From contig JANQPX010000013.1 in NCBI GenBank assembly GCA_028285265.1, positions 221,617 to 285,616 on the forward strand: DNA of 64,000 nt, written 5' to 3'. This document shows, one piece after another, positions 33,234 to 41,220 of this stretch (position 1 is its first letter; each line of letters begins with the position of its first letter). The notes below the pieces were generated by a model. The model searched no databases, was not told the origin of the DNA, and was given only the letters and a program-made list of their open reading frames with translations. A program made the translations under genes and the position numbers. Origin of the DNA: Geminicoccaceae bacterium. GTDB taxonomy: Bacteria; Pseudomonadota; Alphaproteobacteria; Geminicoccales; Geminicoccaceae.

Positions 33234-34091
33234 TCATGGGTGTGAGCGTAACGCGACCAGGTTGGAGACGATGAGCGCTCCGATCACGACAGCGCCGCCC
33301 ACAAGCGCCCACAATCCCGGATCTTCGCCAATCACCGCCCAGGCCAAGATGGGTGCTAGAACCGACTCGAGCAAAATCAGGAGAGACACTTCCGCCGAAC
33401 TGATGAAGCGAGGCCCCAATGTCAGCAGGCATGTTGCCACGGCGACGAACGTGCCATGGGCCAGGATCAACGGCCATTGCGTCTCGAAGGGGGGCAACGG
33501 CGAGACAAACTGAGCGATGACAAGAGCTGCACCGATATATCCAATGGGGATGGCCGCAACCATCGGTATTTCCTTGACCTTGCGCAGGGCGGTAAGCGCA
33601 GCGGCAAAAGCCACGGCAACATAAACCGCCCAAAGATCGCCTTGCCACGAAGACAGGCCTGTTTCGCCAGAGCCATAGGCAATGATCCCCATCCCGACCA
33701 GCACGGCCAGCATGGTGACCGCCATGCGCGTGATGATCGGCTCGCTTAGGAAAATCCTACTGAAAATCGCTGCGAAGACCGGTGTTGACGCGAGGATGAA
33801 GACGGCGTTGGCGACGCTGGTATAGGTGACGGCAAAGACAAACGCCGGGGCCGTCGTACCGAGAAGTAAGGTGTAGATTAAGCCCGGCCAGCCCGTGCGA
33901 AAAATGGCGGAGAAGCCGGCAACGCCTTGGAAAACCGGGACGACAAGAAGAATAATCAGCCCCGAAATCATGCCGCGCCAGAAAGCCGTGACCAACGGCT
34001 CCGCATCGATCAATCGTACAAAGAGCGAGTCAGGCACGACGAACAAAACACCGAGCGTGGTGATGATCAGTCCTTTGAGATGGTTGTTCAT
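33234..34091 (-). CDS. EamA/DMT-family transporter
   Basis: This 285-residue inner-membrane protein has ten predicted helices in two EamA repeats. The first repeat begins at GLIITTLGVLFVVPDSLFVRLID and the second around VGMGIIAYGSGETGLSSWQGDLWAVYVAVAF. The family exports small metabolites such as amino acids. SAEVSLLILLESVLAPILAW is the EamA C-terminal mark. I chose the ATG at 34091, as residues before it are polar. The substrate is unknown. Confidence 0.9.
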   Translation of the reverse strand: MNNHLKGLIITTLGVLFVVPDSLFVRLIDAEPLVTAFWRGMISGLIILLVVPVFQGVAGFSAIFRTGWPGLIYTLLLGTTAPAFVFAVTYTSVANAVFILASTPVFAAIFSRIFLSEPIITRMAVTMLAVLVGMGIIAYGSGETGLSSWQGDLWAVYVAVAFAAALTALRKVKEIPMVAAIPIGYIGAALVIAQFVSPLPPFETQWPLILAHGTFVAVATCLLTLGPRFISSAEVSLLILLESVLAPILAWAVIGEDPGLWALVGGAVVIGALIVSNLVALRSHP

Positions 34092-34465
34092 GATGCGGGC
34101 ATAGGATGGGTTTCCATACGAACGGCAAACGCCGCTCGTTCTGATATTCTTCAATACGGGCGAAACGGCCTCAAAACAGACGAAGACAATGAAGGGCCAG
34201 CAAAGACCTCAGATTTTTTGATCCGATCGAAGCGACGTCGCCGACGACGAGCCCCGTCGTTTGAGCGTGCGGTCTATCGACCGACGTTCATCGAGACTCC
34301 AAGATCGCGTCGTCGGTCGAATGGCCCTCTAGGGCCGTACCAGCGAACTGCAGCGATTGCAATTTCATTCCCAAAGTGAGACGCGCTGTGACATAAGCTC
34401 AAAGCACTCAACGTATTTTCTACAAATTTGCTACGTATTCTAACGATAAGAAGCTCTCCCATGAT
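34092..34465. other. Intergenic stretch without visible features
   Basis: About 370 bases between the EamA gene (minus strand) and the next plus-strand reading frame. No gene, strong promoter or convincing terminator was seen. It has several short GACGACG-like runs only. Confidence 0.4.
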
Positions 34466-35017
34466 GTGGCACACATTTTGGTTCTCCATGATGAGCGGGC
34501 TGCCCATGCAAGGTCACGGGCGAAACTCATGAAGCCTTTTATTGAGCCAAGAAGCCTAGCCAAGGTCCAGCTTGCATTGGCCTCTAAGGATATGACGTTG
34601 CCGATCTCATTGACCAGATCCAGACAGCCTCGTTCAGCCGAAAAGGCTGGGCCTTGGTCCGAGCCATTCGACAAGAGGAAGCGGCCATGGTCGTACATCC
34701 TTTTGGGACTGCCTCTCTGCATCCTATCGCCGGGATCCGCGAAGGCATTCGACGTCACATGTCGGAAAGGCCAGGCTGTTCTTCGTATCGAGGTGGTAAC
34801 GGAAGATGACAAGAGGGGCCTCCCCTGCGACGTCATCATCTGGTCGACACCAACCCAACAGCGTCGCCTGTGGCGGGCAGAATTCGAGGCTGGCTTTTGC
34901 GAAGCCAAGGCACAAGCGAAGGTCAACACACTCGTCAATGACGATCAATGGCGATGTCACGCCACGGATCCACCGGCTCCGAGCCACGGGCTGACCGGTC
35001 GACATCCGGTCATGTGA
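34466..35017 (+). CDS. Hypothetical protein with internal signal-like segment
   Basis: This open frame encodes up to 183 residues; the start is uncertain. A hydrophobic stretch at about residues 75-92 (YILLGLPLCILSPGSAKA) ends like a signal peptidase site. The last ~85 residues contain four conserved-looking Cys: one in VTCRKGQAVLRIE, one in LPCDVIIW, one in EAGFCEAKA and one in DQWRC. This layout resembles small secreted proteins with a W/F...C pattern, but no named family is recognised. The residues before the hydrophobic segment are basic and Ser-rich. The true start may lie close to the hydrophobic segment at a non-ATG codon. Confidence 0.5.
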   Translation: MAHILVLHDERAAHARSRAKLMKPFIEPRSLAKVQLALASKDMTLPISLTRSRQPRSAEKAGPWSEPFDKRKRPWSYILLGLPLCILSPGSAKAFDVTCRKGQAVLRIEVVTEDDKRGLPCDVIIWSTPTQQRRLWRAEFEAGFCEAKAQAKVNTLVNDDQWRCHATDPPAPSHGLTGRHPVM

Positions 35018-35182
35018 TCCGATGACCTATCACAATGTCTTGTCGGAAAATCCGGGATGAATGATCGAACCATCAAGGAGACATACCATGAGACAGGCGA
35101 CGCTCTGCCCGTTCTCCTTGGCACCGTCAGAGGTCCGGTCAAGGCTATCGATCCTGCTCCCTGTCGTGTTCGGAGATCTGTC

Positions 35183-35995
35183 ATGTGTCGTTCTCTTTCC
35201 TTGATGGTTGGTATGACCTTGGTTGCCGCCCATGCGGCAACGGCGAGCGCTGCCGAGGTCTCCTTTAGTCCACGCCTTAGCGCTGGCCTTTCCTACTATC
35301 AACTCGATTTGGACGGTGCGATTGTCGTTGGCGACGATAGTGTCGACGACATTGAGTTCAGCGACCTCCTGTATTTTGTCGGCGGCGGGCTGACCCTGAC
35401 ATACCGTCGGTACTTCGTGGATGTTTATGGCCAGTATAGCTTTGCAGGCGAGGATGAACTCGACCTCGATATCGTCGCTGGTGGTGCGGCGATCGACGAC
35501 CTTGCCCAAGATTTTGAGTTCGATCGCATCGAGACTGCATTAACCCTTGGTTATCGCGTCACCGACCAATTCGCGACGTTTGTGGGCTTCCGCTATGCCG
35601 ATGTGACCTTCGACGGCAGCGGGTCAATCGGCGCCATCGCCAGTGATTTTTCGACAGACTTCAACCAGAAAGGCCCCTTTGTCGGCGCAAGTTATGTCGT
35701 GCCGAAGACCGTTCTAGACGGCACCGTTGTCGTGAATGGTGCTGTTGCCTATTTGTTCGGCGATCTCGACAACACGTTCGAATCAAACGTGCTGGCGAAC
35801 GACCTCAATGTCGATGTCAATGGTCGGGCCATTGGCGTCAATGTCGGTGCAAGTTGGGTGAGACCCCTGACTGAAGACGTTAATCTGTCCATCGGCACGG
35901 ACCTAGCGCGATATGACTTTGACGACGATGATGGCCAATCAGATTTTGATGAGTTGATCGCGAGATTGCGGACTGAACTGCGCTTCAGCTTTTGA
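35183..35995 (+). CDS. Outer-membrane beta-barrel protein
   Basis: This 270-residue protein has a signal peptide (about residues 1-24, ending SAA) and a GGAG ribosome binding site. The mature part alternates hydrophobic and polar residues in strands: SPRLSAGLSYYQLDLDG, FVGGGLTLTYRRYFVDVYGQYSF, IETALTLGYRVTDQFATFVGFRYADV and a C-terminal strand ending in Phe (ELRFSF). A final aromatic residue is the outer-membrane sorting mark. Function is unknown, but an eight- or ten-stranded barrel is likely. Convergent with the next gene, about 20 bases apart. Confidence 0.85.
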   Translation: MCRSLSLMVGMTLVAAHAATASAAEVSFSPRLSAGLSYYQLDLDGAIVVGDDSVDDIEFSDLLYFVGGGLTLTYRRYFVDVYGQYSFAGEDELDLDIVAGGAAIDDLAQDFEFDRIETALTLGYRVTDQFATFVGFRYADVTFDGSGSIGAIASDFSTDFNQKGPFVGASYVVPKTVLDGTVVVNGAVAYLFGDLDNTFESNVLANDLNVDVNGRAIGVNVGASWVRPLTEDVNLSIGTDLARYDFDDDDGQSDFDELIARLRTELRFSF

Positions 35996-36016
35996 GTTTG
36001 ATCGGCCTGTCCGTCC

Positions 36017-37699
36017 CTAAAAGGGGCTGACAAAGATGAGCGGCTTAGCCCGGCTGTCTTGCTCGCCGACCGGCGGCGCCAGGGCCACGTCACCCCGCTG
36101 CTCATTGGACTGACGAGCCTTGGTATCCTCGAGGTTAGCCCGCTGATTGAGGCGCCGTGCTTCGGTGGAATAGGCCGCGGCTTGCGTTGCAAATCGACCG
36201 TCAATCGATGTGATGGCAGCCCCTAAGCCGGCTAAGGAGCTACTGGCATCGCGCAGGCGCCCCTCCTCGATCATGTCGTTAATTTGCTGTCGTTTGTCGT
36301 TGATGACCTCGTCCAACACCGCTGTTGCTGCAGCCGAATCGAACGACAGATTGATGGCCTCGGTCAGCGTTTCGATCGCATTAGCACCCGCCGGCTCCAA
36401 GAGCTGGCCTCGATCGCGCCATCGGGCAGCCTGCAGCATCAGTTGACGATGCTTGGTTTGCCTTTGGTCGAGGGTACCGAGTTCAAGGCGCAGCGCCCCT
36501 TCTGGATCGGCCACAAGGCCAAAACGTCCGGCGAGCGCGTCCATGCGATTATAGATGCGCGACGCGTCATCATAGCGCTGATCTTGTAAACGCTGGTCAA
36601 TGAGCGATCGATAACGCCCGACGATTTCACCAGCGAGCCTTTCGACCTCATCATGATCCTCGCCAATCTCAGACGACAATGCCTCCAAGTAACCCTGAGC
36701 CGAGATTTGACCTTCGGGAGCAACCGTCAACCTGCCCTGATCGATCGCGGCCTCCGTCTTGCGGATGAGTGACGCCCAAATGTCCGGTTTGATGGTGTCT
36801 GCCCAACTTGAGGCGCTGGATCGATCGCTGGACGTCCAGATATCGCCGATATCCCTCGCCTCGAGCGATGTCTGCAACTGGTTCACATGACGGAGAGCCA
36901 GAATGGGTTGGTCGATCTCAAGATAGCTTTGAGCACGGCCCCTTTGTTGATTCACCACTTTCCTCAGAACAGCCCGCGCGTCTGGATCGCTTGGGGCCAC
37001 GGCAAGTCTTGCTGCCGCTAAGTCGAAGGCGTTCGTCTCAGGGGGCGAGAAGAGATGACCATCCTTCAAGGCTTGACGCATTTGCTCAATCAGACCGTCG
37101 TCGTCCTGAGGAACCGACGTGGCATCTTCGTCTTGCTCGAGCGACGTCTGCTTGTGACGATCGATGGGTGAGGTCGCTGGCGCTCGCTGACGTTCGTTCT
37201 CGACGCTAGCGGCCAAGCTTTCCTGGGCGGGCATGGTCAGTTGCCGTATTCGCTCCCTGTTCAAGCGCATCGCTTCAAGATCGGAGCTGGCCATCGCCTC
37301 TCTGAGTTGCTTTGAATACTGAACCAGCCGCTCAACCTTCGATCGCCTGATCCGATCACGCATCACCTGAATGGTTGATATCGACAACGCTTCGGAACGC
37401 GCAAGCCCCTCCACCAATGACGTCGCCGAAGCAAAATCATCTCGGGCTAGCATCGCTTCGAGCGTCTCATGATGAGAACGCTCATCAGCCTGTTCAGCAG
37501 CAGTCGCCTGGGCAAGGAGAAACGGCAGAGATTGTTGGCTCTCGCGCAAGCCAGGGGCACGCTCGGCAGGGACGGTCTGGTGCGCGAAGGCGACGGATCC
37601 GTCAACGGAATATCGGTCTCTAAGCTCTAAGGCTTCCAAAGATGCCGTAGAGATGAGCAAGACACCCCAAAAAGTAGAAAGCTTCCCAGAATAGCGCAT
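36017..37699 (-). CDS. Exported protein with helical repeats, unknown function
   Basis: This 560-residue protein starts with a signal peptide (about residues 1-24). The rest is almost entirely helical, charged and Gln/Arg/Glu-rich. At least three similar blocks can be seen: a short strand (GHLFSPPETNAFDLA, GRLTVAPEGQISAQG, GQLLEPAGANAIETL), followed about 25-30 residues later by a helix ending with A-x-x-I/L. The repeats start at about residues 214, 335 and 432. Such G-x-L-x-x-P repeats occur in bacterial proteins with TPR-like helical domains. No enzyme motif. A terminal ten residues (RAKPLIFVSPF) is hydrophobic. Function unknown. Confidence 0.75.
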   Translation of the reverse strand: MRYSGKLSTFWGVLLISTASLEALELRDRYSVDGSVAFAHQTVPAERAPGLRESQQSLPFLLAQATAAEQADERSHHETLEAMLARDDFASATSLVEGLARSEALSISTIQVMRDRIRRSKVERLVQYSKQLREAMASSDLEAMRLNRERIRQLTMPAQESLAASVENERQRAPATSPIDRHKQTSLEQDEDATSVPQDDDGLIEQMRQALKDGHLFSPPETNAFDLAAARLAVAPSDPDARAVLRKVVNQQRGRAQSYLEIDQPILALRHVNQLQTSLEARDIGDIWTSSDRSSASSWADTIKPDIWASLIRKTEAAIDQGRLTVAPEGQISAQGYLEALSSEIGEDHDEVERLAGEIVGRYRSLIDQRLQDQRYDDASRIYNRMDALAGRFGLVADPEGALRLELGTLDQRQTKHRQLMLQAARWRDRGQLLEPAGANAIETLTEAINLSFDSAAATAVLDEVINDKRQQINDMIEEGRLRDASSSLAGLGAAITSIDGRFATQAAAYSTEARRLNQRANLEDTKARQSNEQRGDVALAPPVGEQDSRAKPLIFVSPF

Positions 37700-37874
37700 A
37701 CCATTGTCCGATTATTCGCTCGCACTCAATAAGACAGCCGGCGGGAGTATGGCAGCGCATGTAATGGAACCCAAGGGGCTCAGGAGCATTCAATCATGAT
37801 AGGACAATCGTGATGCTCAAGACTAGAGCGATATGACGACGAATGGGAGCGACTCGTCGTCCAATCTCGGTCTT

Positions 37875-37915
37875 CAAAAAGGAACCTGACCCGCCTTGGC
37901 ATCAGCGGATCAGGT
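37875..37915 (-). terminator. Rho-independent terminator downstream of 37951-38805 gene
   Basis: ACCTGA-C-CCGC (37884-37894) pairs with GCGG-A-TCAGGT (37905-37915), a ten-base-pair stem with one internal mismatch around a ten-base loop. On the minus strand the stem is followed by TCCTTTTTG. It lies 35 bases after the stop of the gene that ends at 37951, so it should end that transcript. Confidence 0.75.
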
Positions 37916-37950
37916 CAAAGTGGAGTGGGGATCGGTATGCTGTCGCCCCG

Positions 37951-38805
37951 CTACTTCGCGAAGCAGCTTTCAACGACGGTGCGATTGCCGCTGGATTCCT
38001 GAATCACGAGGCCAAGTTTGAAGTCGCTGCCAGTAGCAATCAGCTGGCTTGGAACGTCGATCGACGTTTGATCCGAGCCGAGAACGATGGTGAAGACGGC
38101 GTTGTCCAGGGCCTCATTTTCCACGACGACCTCATAGAGCTCGACGTCGATCGGCGCGCCGATCGTACCGATCTCTGGATGCGAACTATCGACGGGATCC
38201 CAGGTCACGGTCACATCGCTGCCGACGGTCGGGGGCGTCTCGACCTCACAATCCAGGGGAAGCACTTGACCATTGGCGGCGATATTGGCCGGCGGCGCCG
38301 GCAGCAGATGGGTGATCGGCACCTCGCTCTCAAGCTTGCCGCGACCCGTCCTTTTCGCTGAAACCTCGTAGACGCCTTCCGGAAAGCGCGCGAGAAACGC
38401 GTCCGGCGGAAGCTCGTCAAAGCCGGGCTCCGCGCTTTCGAAGAAAATCTCGTTCAGACCCTGTTTTGCCAGGCCGCGTGTGGCGCGAACCTGGAAGATT
38501 TTCTTACCTCCGGGACTTTCAATTTCGAGGCGTTGCCAGGGGTCCCCGTCAATCAGCGCCTGAAGGCCAAGATCGCCATCGGTATCGTTCAATTCAAAGA
38601 AAACATCGGCCACGGCGAACGCGGTTTCGTTCTCATCGCCTTGGTCCGCGGACAAGCTGCTGGAGATGGCAAGCAGCAGGATGGCCGACGTCATCAAGCA
38701 GGCGGTCGTTCGAAGCTCGCCCGGCGTGCGGCTCTGAACGCCTCTTGGCTCGTCGTAAAAGGCCCATGAATCGTTGGCGTGCTTAGGACGTCTTTTGGCA
38801 ACCAT
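37951..38805 (-). CDS. Hypothetical exported protein with Ig/Fn-like C-terminus
   Basis: This 284-residue protein starts at the ATG at 38805, seven bases from AGGAG. A hydrophobic segment (about residues 38-52, SAILLLAISSSLSA) follows a long basic start, so the signal peptide has an extended n-region. If the internal ATG at 38694 were used, the signal would be ordinary, but it has no ribosome binding site. The mature part is beta-rich: AVADVFFELNDTDGDLGLQALIDGDPW, GVYEVSAKRTGRGKLESE and VTVTWDPVD, which look like an Ig/fibronectin-type layout. Paired Cys in the last half (LPLDCE, VESCFAK) could form a disulfide. No family is named. Confidence 0.78.
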   Translation of the reverse strand: MVAKRRPKHANDSWAFYDEPRGVQSRTPGELRTTACLMTSAILLLAISSSLSADQGDENETAFAVADVFFELNDTDGDLGLQALIDGDPWQRLEIESPGGKKIFQVRATRGLAKQGLNEIFFESAEPGFDELPPDAFLARFPEGVYEVSAKRTGRGKLESEVPITHLLPAPPANIAANGQVLPLDCEVETPPTVGSDVTVTWDPVDSSHPEIGTIGAPIDVELYEVVVENEALDNAVFTIVLGSDQTSIDVPSQLIATGSDFKLGLVIQESSGNRTVVESCFAK

Positions 38806-38968
38806 CGCCATTCTCCTGAGATTGAGGTGACGCCTGATCGTCCGAACAAGGTGCTCACGTTCGGCAGGCCGGCACCGCTCAGCAGTGGTCCGTTCTCATG
38901 GATCGGTAAATCTGACATCTGTTCGATGCTGGTGATGTCTACACCGTTATCGAACGCCTGTCGGATCG

Positions 38969-39529
38969 CTAACCCGCTTTCTGGATCGCCACGGATTCGC
39001 CCTCATCCGACGCCAGCAGGTCCTCGAGGAAGTAGGCGGAAAAAGCTGTTTTACCTGGCAGGTTAGCCTTTTGGTAAATCGACTGCGCTTGCTGTCGCAC
39101 CGTGGCCTCCGCGGTGCCTCTAAGGGAGGCGATCTCTTTGTGGCTAAGGCCTTTCAAGATGAGCTTGCCGACATCTTTCTCTGCGGTCGTCATGCCCCAG
39201 CTCTCGAACTGACCGTCCATCTCGTCACGAAGGCCGGCGAGATGGGCATTGGCTTTCGCGCGCCAAGCCTTGCCTTCGACACGGGCCACGTCGAGATCAC
39301 GAATGAGGTTCAGCTTCTCTTCATGCTGGAGATGCATACGCTGAAACAGGAGGGCCAACCCAACCGTAGTCGATACCATCAAGAAGAGGCCAAGGCCATC
39401 GACCATCACATCGACAAGCTCGACGTCATCGGTCTCGGTTACAATTTCAAGCAGCATGAGGAGACAAAACGAGCCAAGACCGATGCCCGCCAAAAGAAAA
39501 CGTGTCTCCTTCTCTCCAAGCTTCGACAT
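38969..39529 (-). CDS. Membrane-anchored LuxR-type HTH regulator
   Basis: This 186-residue protein has two N-terminal membrane segments (about residues 9-30 and 46-65), a short coiled linker (MHLQHEEKLNLIRDLDVARVEGKAWRAKANAHL shows the heptad pattern), and a C-terminal LuxR HTH. The HTH shows TTAEKDVGKLILKGLSHKEIASLRGTAEATVRQQAQSIYQKANL, matching the E-x-x-V-x-x-L-x-x-G-x-S-x-K-E-I-A pattern. Such membrane-linked regulators of alphaproteobacteria have no receiver domain, so the membrane segments probably sense envelope state. I chose the ATG at 39529. It lies next to the molybdopterin-fold gene on the same strand. Confidence 0.88.
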   Translation of the reverse strand: MSKLGEKETRFLLAGIGLGSFCLLMLLEIVTETDDVELVDVMVDGLGLFLMVSTTVGLALLFQRMHLQHEEKLNLIRDLDVARVEGKAWRAKANAHLAGLRDEMDGQFESWGMTTAEKDVGKLILKGLSHKEIASLRGTAEATVRQQAQSIYQKANLPGKTAFSAYFLEDLLASDEGESVAIQKAG

Positions 39530-39655
39530 ACCCCCTGCCCACTCCGATCTGATGCTGCTGCCAACCAGCGATGCGTCAAGCCGGCAGCAAGCCAACAGAC
39601 AACGGCAGCCCGGTCAGGATAGACCGCTTGGCACGCTTAAACCATCCAGATCCTG

Positions 39656-39718
39656 AGGCGGCGAGGCTTTAACAAAATCAGTGCCTGCGATTGACTCATG
39701 CCTGAAACCTCGCCGCCT
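39656..39718. repeat. Eleven-base inverted repeat with 41-base loop
   Basis: AGGCGGCGAGG (39656-39666) and CCTCGCCGCCT (39708-39718) are perfect complements. The repeat lies 40-100 bases downstream of the molybdopterin-fold gene stop and upstream of the LuxR-type gene. No T run follows. It could end or stabilise the upstream mRNA, or be a bipartite regulator site for the LuxR gene. Confidence 0.5.
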
Positions 39719-39757
39719 ATGACGCCCTTCCAGGATCATGCTTACCGCTATGGAGAC

Positions 39758-40321
39758 TTAGTTGACCTCAATAAAGAAGGCAGCCCAGGGCCAAATCCCC
39801 TCTTCCTCAGCGACAATCGTCTTGTCCTCACCTGGATCGAAGACAACCCAGACCGGACCCCGCTGCCCGATGTTCATCAACTCACCATCCTGCTTGATCG
39901 CGACAATCCAGGCTTCGTTGGCGAGGTCCTCAGGTGACAAATCCACGGCAAAACCGTCCAAGGCGAGAACGGTCAACGAACTCGGCGTGGCACCGACAAG
40001 ATCGAGAACGTCAGCCAGAAGCGGACCGGCTAACCGAACAGGCCTTGGCCAGGGCTCATAATTGACCTCGACCTCGCGCATACCAAGCCCTTCGAGCATC
40101 GCCACATCGAATTCAGCCGCGTTCTGGAATTGTCGTTCATGGTAGTTGGTAAAGGCGTCATCAAACGCGTTGAAAGCCGGTCTATTGGTATGCTCAATCT
40201 TTCCGGTCACCGTCAAAATGACCGGCCCGCTCGCCGACGGTAATTCAGCAGCGACGACGGATCCCTTCGGGTTCAAAACGACGGCAATCATGACCAAAAG
40301 CGCATATCGAAATAGCATCAT
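39758..40321 (-). CDS. Exported molybdopterin-oxidoreductase-fold protein without Cys
   Basis: This 187-residue protein has a signal peptide (residues 1-25, ending SVVAAE) and a domain related to the sulfite-oxidase/YedY molybdopterin-binding fold. Marks are a LPSASGPVILTVTGKIEHTN strand-turn-strand, VEVNYEPWPRPVRLAGPLLADVLDLVGA and RGPVWVVFDPGED. The Cys that would bind molybdenum is absent, as is every other Cys, so it is likely not an ordinary redox enzyme. The ATG follows GGAGG by six bases. A paralogue lies divergently at 40720, and the LuxR-type regulator is downstream on the same strand. Confidence 0.75.
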   Translation of the reverse strand: MMLFRYALLVMIAVVLNPKGSVVAAELPSASGPVILTVTGKIEHTNRPAFNAFDDAFTNYHERQFQNAAEFDVAMLEGLGMREVEVNYEPWPRPVRLAGPLLADVLDLVGATPSSLTVLALDGFAVDLSPEDLANEAWIVAIKQDGELMNIGQRGPVWVVFDPGEDKTIVAEEEGIWPWAAFFIEVN

Positions 40322-40719
40322 CTCGCTCCTCCCAAGGTCATTGTTGTCAGCTTTGACTGGCAATTGATCCAGATAGAGACTCCTATCCACAGCGGAGGTC
40401 AGCGATAAACTTCTCTCCTAGTCGCACTCCTCTGGGCAATCTCAAATGATGTATTATCAATTGCATCTGCTTCTAGCTGGAAACAGCCGTATGGTGATAA
40501 TTGCAGGAAAAAATCTACCGAAGATTTTAGACTGAATTACTTGACTTGTATTAATCATTGATTTTCAACCAAGTCTTCGGCACTCTTTCGTCGCTTTTTG
40601 TATCAATAGTTTGCAATATGTTGCGTTTTGGTTGATAATTTATCGATCTTTCTCTCGGGATAATTTCTGATCGAATATTAGCGGCAACATTGATTGCACA
40701 GATGATAAGGGAGAATAGA
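40322..40719. promoter_or_regulatory. AT-rich divergent control region between the two molybdopterin-fold genes
   Basis: A 398-base gap, much richer in A/T than its neighbours, separates the two divergent paralogues. It contains TGATAATTGCA and TATCAATTGCATC, two related AT-rich words about 25 bases apart in inverted relation, and several TATAAT-like words (for example TTGATAATTTATC). It probably holds both promoters and binding sites for a regulator. No gene is visible. Confidence 0.5.
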
Positions 40720-41220
40720 TTGCGGCGTCTTTGGATCTCGTTGGGCTTCGCGCTATCCCTGATAGCGACGCATGTTCGTGCAGAACTTCCAGCGCCGCAG
40801 GGAACAGTCCTGCTGACGATCAGCGGCCATATTGGTGAAACCAACGTCGACAATCGCGCTGAATTCGACCGCGACATGTTGCAAAGCATTGGCGTCGTCG
40901 AATTCGAGACTAGGACCCCTTGGACAGAGGGCGATGTCAGGTTCACCGGCGTCTCCGTCGCCGCCTTGCTGGAACGGGTCAACCCGAGCGGCGCCTCTGT
41001 GCGTGCCGTCGCCGCGAACGACTACGTGGCCAACATTCCCATCGCCATCCTCCGGGATGGCGGCGCCATTTTGGCGATGCAAATGGATGGCGAGCCCCTC
41101 ACGCTTCGCAATAAAGGTCCGCTTTGGATTATCTTTCCTTGGTCGGACAAGCCGGAACTTGATCGCATCGAAATTCACAATTATGCGGTCTGGCAACTCC
41201 TTTCCATGCAGATCCAATGA
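40720..41220 (+). CDS. Exported Cys-free molybdopterin-fold protein coupled to GGDEF-EAL gene
   Basis: This 166-residue protein starts most plausibly at a TTG (40720), six bases after AAGGGAG; an ATG at 40702 and a TTG at 40690 have no ribosome binding site. The signal peptide ends at about residue 21 (THVRA). The domain repeats the paralogue's pattern: TVLLTISGHIGET, FETRTPWTEGDVRFTGVSVAALLERVNP, IPIAILRDGGAIL and RNKGPLWIIFPWSD. No Cys is present, so the molybdenum ligand of the sulfite-oxidase family is missing. The stop overlaps the next ATG by four bases (ATGA), so this exported protein and the GGDEF-EAL protein are made together. Confidence 0.75.
   Translation: MRRLWISLGFALSLIATHVRAELPAPQGTVLLTISGHIGETNVDNRAEFDRDMLQSIGVVEFETRTPWTEGDVRFTGVSVAALLERVNPSGASVRAVAANDYVANIPIAILRDGGAILAMQMDGEPLTLRNKGPLWIIFPWSDKPELDRIEIHNYAVWQLLSMQIQ

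Noticed and set aside
39698..39937. Plus-strand open frame opposite the molybdopterin-fold gene
   Set aside because: It is antisense to the 3' end of a gene with a signal peptide and a good ribosome binding site, and has no independent support.
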